From the NCBI GenBank assembly GCA_040766655.1, contig JAXGQB010000014.1:124001-188000 (forward strand): a DNA stretch of 64,000 nucleotides, written 5' to 3'. The position numbers and the translations under genes were made by a program. The notes beneath the pieces are model-generated. The model had not been told where the DNA came from. It did no database searches and saw only the letters and a list, made by a program, of their open reading frames with translations. This DNA comes from JALOOB01 sp040766655 (GTDB lineage Bacteria > Chloroflexota > Anaerolineae > CG2-30-64-16). Positions 16,632 to 24,012 of the stretch are shown in pieces; position 1 is the stretch's first letter; each line of letters begins with the position of its first letter.

Positions 16632-17439
16632 GGGCGCCTTCGCTCCGTCCATCCACCCGTTCGAGGAATGCCAGTACAGCGCGGTTCACCTCATCGGCAT
16701 GATCGATGTTGCACGCGTGCCCTCCGCCCGCGACGATGACCCACTCTGCGTGAGGAAGGTTGGCGCGCAGGCGCTCCTGGTACTCCCGCGCCACCACCAG
16801 GTCGGAATCCCCCGCCATGATGAGGACCGGACGGCTGATCCTGCGCAGCGCGGCGCCGGGACGGTATCGGACGACCGCCAGCGTGGCGCGGCGATATGCC
16901 ACGGGATCGTTGGCCGCGATGCGCTGCTCGGTCATCCTGCGCAGCAGGGCATCCTCCTCGCGCGGAAACAGAGACCGCGCCACCCGTGCGGCGATGCCGT
17001 CCATCGCCGGCGCCGCTCCGAGGCGAAACCGCCTGAGCCCCACGGTCACCATCTCTCGTGTCGGCGGCCAGATCCCCGGGAGCGTGTTCAGCAGCGTCAA
17101 CGAACGGACAACGTGGGGGTAAGCCAGTCCCAGCTCCTGGGCGACCATTCCCCCCAGGCTCAGGCCCACGACGTGGCTCGGCACTGCATGGAGCGCGACG
17201 AGCAGCGCGACCACATCGGCCGCGAAGAGTTGGACGGAGTATGTGCCGCGCGGCTTCTCCGACAGCCCGTGGCCGCGAAGGTCCAGGGCAATGCACCGAT
17301 AGCCGGCCGCCAGTGCCGGGAACTGCATGAACCAATCATCGGCGCTCGATCCGAGGCCGTGGATGAAGACGACCGGCGTCGTGCCGATCCCCCACGTCTC
17401 GTATCGCAGCTTCACGCCGTTAACCTCAGCAAATGGCAT
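16624..17439 (-). CDS. alpha/beta hydrolase
   Basis: A 271-aa enzyme. HGLGSS near residue 27 is the oxyanion region, GLSLGG holds the nucleophile Ser94, GDSD the catalytic Asp near the C-terminus, and GGGHACNIDHADEV the catalytic His. The size and motifs resemble the 3-oxoadipate enol-lactonase/esterase group, but the substrate cannot be read from the sequence. The ATG is backed by AGGAGGAGGAGC. It is the first gene of a pair with arfB. Confidence 0.9.
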   Translation of the reverse strand: MPFAEVNGVKLRYETWGIGTTPVVFIHGLGSSADDWFMQFPALAAGYRCIALDLRGHGLSEKPRGTYSVQLFAADVVALLVALHAVPSHVVGLSLGGMVAQELGLAYPHVVRSLTLLNTLPGIWPPTREMVTVGLRRFRLGAAPAMDGIAARVARSLFPREEDALLRRMTEQRIAANDPVAYRRATLAVVRYRPGAALRRISRPVLIMAGDSDLVVAREYQERLRANLPHAEWVIVAGGGHACNIDHADEVNRAVLAFLERVDGRSEGAHG

Positions 17440-17481
17440 TGCTCCTCCTCCTGCCGCCGATTCTAGCGCCGCTCCGGCCGC

Positions 17482-17510
17482 CTGACAAGTCTCGCCGCGC
17501 ATGCTATAAT
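17482..17510 (+). promoter_or_regulatory. promoter of the DUF2007 gene
   Basis: CTGACA (17482-17487), a 17-bp spacer and a perfect TATAAT (17505-17510). Start near 17517. Confidence 0.8.
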
Positions 17511-17530
17511 GCCCTCTCACGGAGGAGAGC

Positions 17531-17797
17531 ATGAAAGAACACGCACCAGTCAAGATCTATCAGTCGCAGGGCATGCTTGCCGCAGAGGTCATCCGGGCGA
17601 AACTTGAGGCCAACGGCATCCCCGCCATGCTGAAATACGAAGCACTCGGCCAGGTTCTTGGCGTGACGGTCGATGGCCTCGGCCGCGTCGAAGTCTATGT
17701 GCCCGCCGACCTCGCTGAGCTTGCCGCAAGCCTCATCGAGGAGGACGATTTCGATGCGTCGAAGGCGGACGATTGGGAACTGGAAGAGGCTGAATAG
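17531..17797 (+). CDS. DUF2007-type small protein
   Basis: An 88-aa protein (VKIYQSQGMLAAEVIRAKLEANGIPAMLKYE...) with the beta-alpha-beta pattern of the DUF2007 family, which is often described as a PII-like putative signal-transducing domain. The C-terminus is acidic. GGAGGAGAGC precedes the ATG and a strong promoter lies just upstream. Monocistronic by position; another promoter follows before the next gene. Function unknown. Confidence 0.8.
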   Translation: MKEHAPVKIYQSQGMLAAEVIRAKLEANGIPAMLKYEALGQVLGVTVDGLGRVEVYVPADLAELAASLIEEDDFDASKADDWELEEAE

Positions 17798-17816
17798 GGC
17801 CGAATCGCGCTCATAT

Positions 17817-17845
17817 TTGTCGTGTGCTCTCACCCCTGTTATACT
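17817..17845 (+). promoter_or_regulatory. promoter of the unknown two-gene unit
   Basis: TTGTCG (17817-17822), a 17-bp spacer and TATACT (17840-17845). Start near 17852, about 45 nt before the ATG at 17897. Confidence 0.65.
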
Positions 17846-17896
17846 TTCAGCTTGATCCAATTCGTGTGGACGAGTGAAGAGGAGTACCCTCGCGTG

Positions 17897-19456
17897 ATGC
17901 AACGGAAGACCCAGACGGCCGAGTACTGGCAATCATTCTCATTGACCCCAACGGACATCGAGTTCCTGCGCACCGTGCTGGTCGATGCCGAACGCCCCCT
18001 GACGACCCTGGAGATGGCTGAGGCCCTGGTCAGCGAACGCGTCCGGCGCGAAGAATCGGAACTGCGCGCAGATCTCGCACGCGGCGTGCTCTACCAGCCC
18101 AAGAAACAGTATGCCATCGGTGACAGCGTCATCTTCCCCCAGCTGGATTATCGGCTGGGAGAGGTGGTGGGCCTGCGCGCAGGCGAGAACCCGGAGTACG
18201 GCCAGTTCGAAGTAATCACGGTTGATTTTGGATCCGGCAGACGCCGCCGCGAGTTTGCGGCGAGCCTGGACGCAGCACACAGACTGAACGCCGACCTGCC
18301 GGACATGCTGCAGTCCTCGGCGCCCGTGTCTTCCGATGCGCTTCTCACCGGCGACGCGCGAGACCTTCCTGCAGCCCTGGAGACCGCACTGCGCCAGGAT
18401 GACGGGTTCGCCTCCTTCGAAGATCACTGGCTCCCCAAGGATCTGCTGGCCGAGATTCATATCGGTCACCTCAACATCGCAGAGGCGATCATCGACATGA
18501 ATCAGACCGCCCTCGCGACGGCAGCGCTCCAAAAGGAACTGGATCTGCCGGCCGAGATCCGCGACGACATTGCCGCGTTCTCCTTGCAGGCAGCCCTGGC
18601 CGCAGATGAACGGTTCGACCAGGTTGGACCAGGGGACGAACGGCAGTGGTTCCTGCGACGCCTGGAGCCGGTCGAGGCGCACACCCTGCCTGAGGCGCTC
18701 GCCTATGGGGCGGAAGCCTACGACCCTGCTGCGCTCACGCCTGACCTGGCGAAGCTCGCGTTTGAGCTGGACGATGAATGGTCGGACGAAGTGGAGGTGT
18801 CGGATGCCAGGCGGGCCGTGCAGACGGCCACCATCACGCTGACCTATCCCCACGCGATCTCGGGCACGCTGCCGCTCAACCGCCATGCCCGGAACCTCTT
18901 CCCGCAGGGATTCGGCGAGCGCACCATGGTCACGCTGATCGACGGGCGTTGGGGCAACCGGTTCTCCGGCTGGGTCAACCACGGCGGCCGCTACGTTGCG
19001 GGCCTGCAGGGCTGGATGGAGAAGCACAAGCTTCCGGCCGGCGCCTACATCACCCTGGAGCGACGGGACGATGGTGAGGTCGTGGTCGACTTCCGCCCCA
19101 AGCGCATGCGCCGCGAATGGATGAGATGGGCCCAGCTGACAGAGGAAGGGCGGCTCGACATTCAGGTTCGCAAGCAGGAGATCTCCTGCGAATACGACGA
19201 GCAGATGGTCATCGCCGGCGACAGGACGGACGAGCTGGCAGGCCTGCGGCAGGCCTACGCCGCGATGCCGCTTGCTCAGCTGGTCTTCGAAGTCTTCTCG
19301 GACCTGGCTGGCCTGTCCGGGAGCGTGCACGCCAAGACCGTCTACAGCGCAGTGAACGTCGTTCGTCGGGTCACGCCGGAGCCGGTGTTCGCCGCGCTTG
19401 CCTCGGATGACCGCCTCGAGCGGCTTCCCGAGAGTTCTTTTCGCTTGATTGCCTAG
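17897..19456 (+). CDS. large unknown protein, possible nucleic-acid-binding modules
   Basis: A 519-aa cytoplasmic protein I do not recognise. Three regions stand out. Residues 15-60 (LTPTDIEFLRTVLVDAERPLTTLEMAEALVSE) look like a winged helix. Residues 75-125 (YAIGDSVIFPQLDYRLGEVVGLRAG) look like a small SH3/CarD-like barrel. Residues about 315-400 (GTLPLNRHARNLFPQGFGERTMV... then GLQGWMEKHKLPAGAYITLER) recall a DNA-binding pseudobarrel of the B3 or EcoRII-N kind. The last assignment is tentative. GAGGAG precedes the start; a GTG one codon earlier is equally possible. The 142-aa gene follows after 24 nt. Confidence 0.7.
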   Translation: MQRKTQTAEYWQSFSLTPTDIEFLRTVLVDAERPLTTLEMAEALVSERVRREESELRADLARGVLYQPKKQYAIGDSVIFPQLDYRLGEVVGLRAGENPEYGQFEVITVDFGSGRRRREFAASLDAAHRLNADLPDMLQSSAPVSSDALLTGDARDLPAALETALRQDDGFASFEDHWLPKDLLAEIHIGHLNIAEAIIDMNQTALATAALQKELDLPAEIRDDIAAFSLQAALAADERFDQVGPGDERQWFLRRLEPVEAHTLPEALAYGAEAYDPAALTPDLAKLAFELDDEWSDEVEVSDARRAVQTATITLTYPHAISGTLPLNRHARNLFPQGFGERTMVTLIDGRWGNRFSGWVNHGGRYVAGLQGWMEKHKLPAGAYITLERRDDGEVVVDFRPKRMRREWMRWAQLTEEGRLDIQVRKQEISCEYDEQMVIAGDRTDELAGLRQAYAAMPLAQLVFEVFSDLAGLSGSVHAKTVYSAVNVVRRVTPEPVFAALASDDRLERLPESSFRLIA

Positions 19457-19480
19457 GGGCATTGGACAGGATAGCACCAC

Positions 19481-19909
19481 ATGACTGGATGGAAACGACC
19501 CTCGCTCGATACGAAGTTCCATATCGACTACGACTGGTGGGAGAAGGCCGGCAAGGATCTGCGCGTGTCGGTGCGCGGCCAGCTCTGCCGCGACTGCCAG
19601 GCGCGCTTCCCGGATCACCGCAACCTGGAGTCCGTCGACTGGGTGGACCCCGACACCGCAGAGGTCCAGCGGACCGACGCCCTGTTGCAGACGCTGCGCA
19701 GCCATTGCGCCAAGGAGCCCGACTTCATCGGTGCGGGCAATGCACTGATCTCGAACATCTTCCGGATTCTGTTGCTCAGTGGGAATGTGCCCTTGACGCC
19801 GCGCGAGCTGGCCGCACAGATGCCTTGGTCCGGCGCTGACACCATCCTGCGCACGCTCGCCAGCGGACAGGTCTACATGGGCATTCGCCCCGCCAGCATC
19901 GTCGAGTAG
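19481..19909 (+). CDS. unknown 142-aa partner protein
   Basis: No family recognised. It starts MTGWKRPSLDTKFHIDYDWW and contains a CRDC pair near residue 36 (possible half of a zinc site; another Cys lies near residue 76) and a helix-turn-helix-like C-terminal segment (VPLTPRELAAQMPWSGADTILRTLASG). It lies 24 nt after the 519-aa gene, so both are probably one operon and may act together. A role with nucleic acid is inference from these motifs only. Confidence 0.65.
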   Translation: MTGWKRPSLDTKFHIDYDWWEKAGKDLRVSVRGQLCRDCQARFPDHRNLESVDWVDPDTAEVQRTDALLQTLRSHCAKEPDFIGAGNALISNIFRILLLSGNVPLTPRELAAQMPWSGADTILRTLASGQVYMGIRPASIVE

Positions 19910-19982
19910 CGCTGGCCCAGCGCGATTCTTGAAGGGGGTGGCCTGTCCGGTCGCCCCTCGTTCGTTAAGGAGCCCGATCGTG

Positions 19983-20816
19983 ATGACTTCCACCGTCCGC
20001 GTCGAAATCCTGGTCGTCGGCAATGAAGTGCTCGCGGGCAACGTCCTCGACTCCAACTCGCACTGGATGTGCCAGCAGCTGGCCGCGCGCGGCGCACAGG
20101 TCCGGCGCATCACCGTGCTGCCCGACGATCCGCACGAGATCGCCGACGGCCTGCACGGCAGTCTCGGCCGCGCATCTGATCTGATCATCACCTGCGGCGG
20201 GCTCGGCCCGACCCAGGACGACCTGACCGTGGCGGCCGTTGCGCATGCCCTCGGAAGGACGATGCAGGAGAGCCCCGTGGCCTTCGCCATGATCCGGGAC
20301 TTCTACGCCATGCTGTTCGACCGCGGGGACGTCAGCTTCGCCGAGATGACGCCTGCGCGTGCCAAGATGGCCCAGTTCCCCGAGGGCGCCGACCCACTGG
20401 TCAACCGCTGCGGGGCGGCGCCCGGCGTGCTCATGCATCAGGGGGCAACGACGATCGTCTGTCTGCCCGGGGTGCCCGCGGAGATGAAGGACATCTTCAC
20501 GAACAGCCTGGCGCCTCGCCTCGATGCACTCTTCGGGCAGCAGGCATATGAGGAACGTGTGATCCTGACGGCCGTCTGGGATGAGTCCGTCCTGGCGCCG
20601 GTCGTCGACGCCGTCGCAGCGCGTCACCCGCTGGTGTACGTCAAGTCCAGGGCGCAGGTCTACGGTGATGACAAGGCGGACTTCGTGACCCTTGCCGCCA
20701 GGGGGCGTGACGCTGCAGAGGTGGCCGGCCTGCTGGACGCGACGGAAGGGGACCTGCGCGCCGAGTTACAGGCCCTCGGCATCACCGTGATCGAGGATCC
20801 CCCGCGACGCCCCTGA
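19983..20816 (+). CDS. CinA-type molybdopterin-binding-domain protein
   Basis: A 277-aa protein that matches the N-terminal MoCF_biosynth domain of CinA: VEILVVGNEVLAGNVLDSNSHWMC, TCGGLGPTQDDLT and CLPGVPAEMKDIF. It lacks the C-terminal deamidase domain (PncC) of full-length CinA, so it is a stand-alone COG1058-type protein, a group associated with ADP-ribose pyrophosphatase activity. AAGGAG lies upstream; ATG at 19983 or GTG at 19980. It is 73 nt after the previous gene and could be part of that operon. Confidence 0.87.
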   Translation: MTSTVRVEILVVGNEVLAGNVLDSNSHWMCQQLAARGAQVRRITVLPDDPHEIADGLHGSLGRASDLIITCGGLGPTQDDLTVAAVAHALGRTMQESPVAFAMIRDFYAMLFDRGDVSFAEMTPARAKMAQFPEGADPLVNRCGAAPGVLMHQGATTIVCLPGVPAEMKDIFTNSLAPRLDALFGQQAYEERVILTAVWDESVLAPVVDAVAARHPLVYVKSRAQVYGDDKADFVTLAARGRDAAEVAGLLDATEGDLRAELQALGITVIEDPPRRP

Positions 20817-20857
20817 TCCGCCATACGCTGCCTCCGGTCCGCACGCATGCCGGGTGG

Positions 20858-21979
20858 TCAGACGTCCAGTTGGAGAGCGACTTTTCCGATGCGGGCCAGC
20901 GCGGCCTTCGGATCGAGCGGGTCATCCTGCAGGCGCAGGTAGAGGTACTTGAACACGTCGCGGATGACCGCTGTCAGCGGAACCGCCAGGACCGCGCCCC
21001 ACAGCCCTGCAACCTGGCTGCCGATCAGCAACACCACCATGATCAGAGCCGGATGCAGTTCCACTGCCTTGCCCGAGATGCGCGGCACCAGCACGGCATT
21101 CTCAACCTGCTGGATCACGAAGAAGAGGATGATCGTCCACACAGCAAGCAACGGCTGCTGAATCAGCGCCACCAGCACGGCCGGCACCGCACCGATGATG
21201 GGTCCCACGAACGGCAGAATCTCGAAGATGCCCGCGATCAGGCCGAGCACGGCCGGAGAATTCACCCCCAACACTGTCAGGCCGGCCGTCGCCAGCACCC
21301 CCACCACCACGCACAGGACGAGCTGACCCCGCAGGTACTTGCTGAGGATGTTGTCCGCGATGCGCACGATGTTGATCGCATCGGGCCGGATGCGATCCGG
21401 CACAAGTTGAAAGCCGGCGCGTATGAACCGGGATTGGTCGTTCAGCACGTAAAACAGCCAGATCGGCACGATGACGAGGCCGAGGAGATAGCTGACCGTG
21501 CTGGTGACCGCGCTGACGGTACGCACGATCCCCGTCTGCACCGCGCTGGCCAGCCGCGCGCCCGCCTGCCGTAGCGCGGAGTCGATCTCCGTCTGGATCT
21601 CAGCAGGCGTGGTGTCATGGTACCAGACCAGGGCCTGGTCTGCGAGATCCTGGATGCCTGAGATGATCGCCTGCCGATTGTCCCACAGCGCGCCGAACTG
21701 CCGCCCGATGACCGGCATGACCAGTGAGAAAAACGCGAAGGTCAACAGGGCCATCGTTGCGTAGGTGATCAGGACGGCCACGGCACGCGTGCCGCGAAAT
21801 CTCGGGGCGAGTGCCCGGATGACCCGTTCGAACGCCCCCACGAGCGGCAAGAGGACGTAGGCAAGGACGAGGGCGAAGACAAACGGAAACAGCGCGCTGC
21901 GCGCGACCCAAACGAGCGCGAGCACCAGCAGGAGGAGTCCAAGAACCAGGATGAGTCGGTTGCGGCGTTGTGACGTCAT
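20858..21979 (-). CDS. AI-2E family transporter (PerM-like permease)
   Basis: A 373-aa integral membrane protein with about eight hydrophobic segments. The N-terminal pair (LILVLGLLLLVLALVWVA and FPFVFALVLAYVLLPLV) and the later GIFEILPFVGPIIGAVPA and ENAVLVPRISGKAVELHP match the AI-2E/PerM family. Members are putative exporters or ion-linked permeases; few substrates are known. The start ATG overlaps the tlyA stop (ATGA), so translation is coupled to tlyA. Confidence 0.92.
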   Translation of the reverse strand: MTSQRRNRLILVLGLLLLVLALVWVARSALFPFVFALVLAYVLLPLVGAFERVIRALAPRFRGTRAVAVLITYATMALLTFAFFSLVMPVIGRQFGALWDNRQAIISGIQDLADQALVWYHDTTPAEIQTEIDSALRQAGARLASAVQTGIVRTVSAVTSTVSYLLGLVIVPIWLFYVLNDQSRFIRAGFQLVPDRIRPDAINIVRIADNILSKYLRGQLVLCVVVGVLATAGLTVLGVNSPAVLGLIAGIFEILPFVGPIIGAVPAVLVALIQQPLLAVWTIILFFVIQQVENAVLVPRISGKAVELHPALIMVVLLIGSQVAGLWGAVLAVPLTAVIRDVFKYLYLRLQDDPLDPKAALARIGKVALQLDV

Positions 21980-22812
21980 GTGTTCCCCTCGACTGCATGT
22001 TGCAGCCACTGCTCCACCACGCTGGCATCCGCCGGCGCATCGCCGGCTCGCAGCAGGGCCAGGAATTCGACATTGCCGGCCGGGCCCACGATGGGAGAAC
22101 GTACCAGGCCGGCGGGCGCCAGGCCGAGCTCCCCTGCTTCGTCCAACACCTTGCGGACGGTCTCGCGGTGCAGGCGAGGCTCCCGAACCACGCCGCCCTT
22201 GCCGACCGCGCCCTTGCCCACCTCGAACTGCGGCTTGATCAGCGCGATGACCTGCCCGGCGGGCCCCAACAGGGAGGCAACACGGGGCAACACCAGGCCC
22301 AACCCGATGAACGAAACATCCACGACCGCCAGGCGCACGGGTTCGGCCAGCGCATCGAGGTGCCGGATGTTGACCCGCTCGATGACTACGACGCGCGGAT
22401 CCTGGCGCAGCTGCCAGGCAAGCTGCCCGTAGCCGACGTCGATCGCATACACCTTCGCCGCACCGTGCTGCAGCAGGCAGTCGGTGAATCCGCCGGTGGA
22501 CGCGCCGATGTCTGCGCACACCCAGCCCTCGGGAAACACCCCGAACTGCTGCAGCGCCTTCTCCAGCTTGAGGCCGCCGCGGCTGACGTAGCGCAGGCCC
22601 TGCTCGACCCGCACCACGGCGTCCTCTGGGACGAGTTGTCCGGCCTTGTCCAACCTGCGGTCCTCGAGCCAGACCTCGCCGGCCATGATGAGTCGCTGGG
22701 CGTGAGAACGATTGGGCGCCAGCCCGCGCCGGACCAGCAGCTCGTCGAGCCGGACCTTGCGGCTGTGAGGCGGCTTCCCGATACCTTTTCCGTCAGCGTC
22801 CATCGTGCCCAT
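21976..22812 (-). CDS. tlyA: TlyA-family rRNA 2'-O-methyltransferase
   Basis: A 278-aa protein with an N-terminal S4 RNA-binding domain (VRLDELLVRRGLAPNRSHAQRLIMAGEV) and an FtsJ-type SAM-dependent methyltransferase domain (WVCADIGASTGGFTDCLLQHGAAKVYAIDVG, then LIKPQFEVG). This is the architecture of TlyA, which methylates 16S and 23S rRNA. The start could also be the ATG at 22803. First gene of a pair with the AI-2E permease; the coupling has no obvious functional meaning. Confidence 0.92.
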   Translation of the reverse strand: MGTMDADGKGIGKPPHSRKVRLDELLVRRGLAPNRSHAQRLIMAGEVWLEDRRLDKAGQLVPEDAVVRVEQGLRYVSRGGLKLEKALQQFGVFPEGWVCADIGASTGGFTDCLLQHGAAKVYAIDVGYGQLAWQLRQDPRVVVIERVNIRHLDALAEPVRLAVVDVSFIGLGLVLPRVASLLGPAGQVIALIKPQFEVGKGAVGKGGVVREPRLHRETVRKVLDEAGELGLAPAGLVRSPIVGPAGNVEFLALLRAGDAPADASVVEQWLQHAVEGNT

Positions 22813-22904
22813 GGATCGTCATTCTAGTCAGTGCTACGTCGCATGTCAATCATGGCGCTTCACAGACATCAGCCAGCCGTGCCGGGGCGTCAAGGCCCCC
22901 ATAA

Positions 22905-22933
22905 TTGACGCTGGCTACACGCTGCGGTATCAT
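22905..22933 (+). promoter_or_regulatory. promoter of the UbiA-family gene
   Basis: TTGACG (22905-22910), a 17-bp spacer and TATCAT (22928-22933). An inverted repeat GCGTCAA (22887-22893) and TTGACGC (22905-22911) overlaps the -35 and could be an operator. Confidence 0.7.
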
Positions 22934-22959
22934 CACGAAAGAGGAGAACACAGTCGAAG

Positions 22960-23886
22960 ATGGGTGAATCAACCCCTGGCGCGCGTGCCGGGCTGCGCCA
23001 GCAATCCCAGTTGGCATTGCTGGTCAAGACCATGCGCCCGAAGCAATGGACAAAGAATGTCTTTGTCTGGGCGGCGCTGATATTTGACGTCAAGCTGTTC
23101 GAGCCCTACTGGTTCCTGCGAACCCTGGGCGCGTTCGTCCTGTTCTGTCTCATCTCCAGCGCGGTCTATATCATCAACGATCTGGTGGACGTTCCGAAGG
23201 ACCGTCTGCATCCGGCCAAGCGGAACCGTCCCTTGGCATCGGGCGCGCTGAGCACTCGTACCGCGCTCGTCGCTGCGATCGTGCTCATCGTGGGATCGCT
23301 GCCCGCAGCGCTCGCGATCGGCGTGCCCCTGACGTTGATCCTCTATGGCTACCTGTTCCTGATGGTGGCATACACCTTCCATCTGAAGCATATCGTGATC
23401 GTGGACGTGCTGACCATTGCGCTCGGCTTCGTCATGCGGGTGGGGGCAGGCGTTGCCGTGGTGGATGCCGCACGGTTCTCGCCGTGGCTGTACGTGTGCA
23501 TGGTGCTGCTGGCCCTCTTCCTTGGCCTCGGAAAGCGCCGTCAGGAATTGGTGCTCATGAACGAGAACAGCGCCAATACCCGCAAGATCCTGGCCGAGTA
23601 CAACCTTCGCTTCGTAGACGAGATGTTGTCGCTCGTCAGCGCCAGCACCGTGATGGCCTACGCGACGTACACCTTCTCTGCGCCGAACCTGCCCGAGAAC
23701 CATCTGATGATGCTGACCATTCCGTTCGTGCTGTACGGCATCTTCAGATACCTGTACCTGATTCACGTCAAGGGTGAGACCGACCCGCCAGACGTTGTCG
23801 TGCTGAAGGATCGGCCGCTGCAACTGGCGGTGCTGTTATTCGGGGCCATCGTCTTCGTCATCTTCTACCTGCTGCCCCGATCCTGA
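22960..23886 (+). CDS. decaprenyl-phosphate phosphoribosyltransferase-like UbiA-family enzyme
   Basis: A 308-aa membrane protein with eight to nine hydrophobic helices. The motifs RPKQWTKN, NDLVDVPKDRLHPAKRNRPLASG (residues 73-95, the Asp-rich active site) and GLGKRRQEL are those of the UbiA-family enzymes that transfer phosphoribosyl pyrophosphate to a polyprenyl phosphate, as in mycobacterial DPPR synthase. In this organism it would supply a lipid-linked pentose for a cell-surface glycan; that role is inference. Monocistronic, with its own promoter and a bidirectional terminator. Confidence 0.85.
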   Translation: MGESTPGARAGLRQQSQLALLVKTMRPKQWTKNVFVWAALIFDVKLFEPYWFLRTLGAFVLFCLISSAVYIINDLVDVPKDRLHPAKRNRPLASGALSTRTALVAAIVLIVGSLPAALAIGVPLTLILYGYLFLMVAYTFHLKHIVIVDVLTIALGFVMRVGAGVAVVDAARFSPWLYVCMVLLALFLGLGKRRQELVLMNENSANTRKILAEYNLRFVDEMLSLVSASTVMAYATYTFSAPNLPENHLMMLTIPFVLYGIFRYLYLIHVKGETDPPDVVVLKDRPLQLAVLLFGAIVFVIFYLLPRS

Positions 23887-23922
23887 AGCCCGCTTTGGAA
23901 CCTATCGCCAGAACATCACAAT

Positions 23923-23962
23923 AAACAGGGCACGCCGGATGGTTCCGTTGCGTGCCCTGTTT
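23923..23962. terminator. bidirectional terminator between convergent genes
   Basis: A 13-bp stem, AAACAGGGCACGC (23923-23935) with GCGTGCCCTGTTT (23950-23962), flanked by A-rich and T-rich runs on the two sides. It serves the UbiA-type gene and the PHP-AlbA gene. Confidence 0.85.
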
Positions 23963-24012
23963 GTTATGGTTGATCGATTGCCGGCCCACCGCCGGCGAAG
24001 CCGTGCGGGGGC

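Noticed and set aside
17939..20290. 783-aa minus-strand frame
   Set aside because: Antisense to the unknown two-gene unit and the CinA-type gene; low-complexity, no motif.
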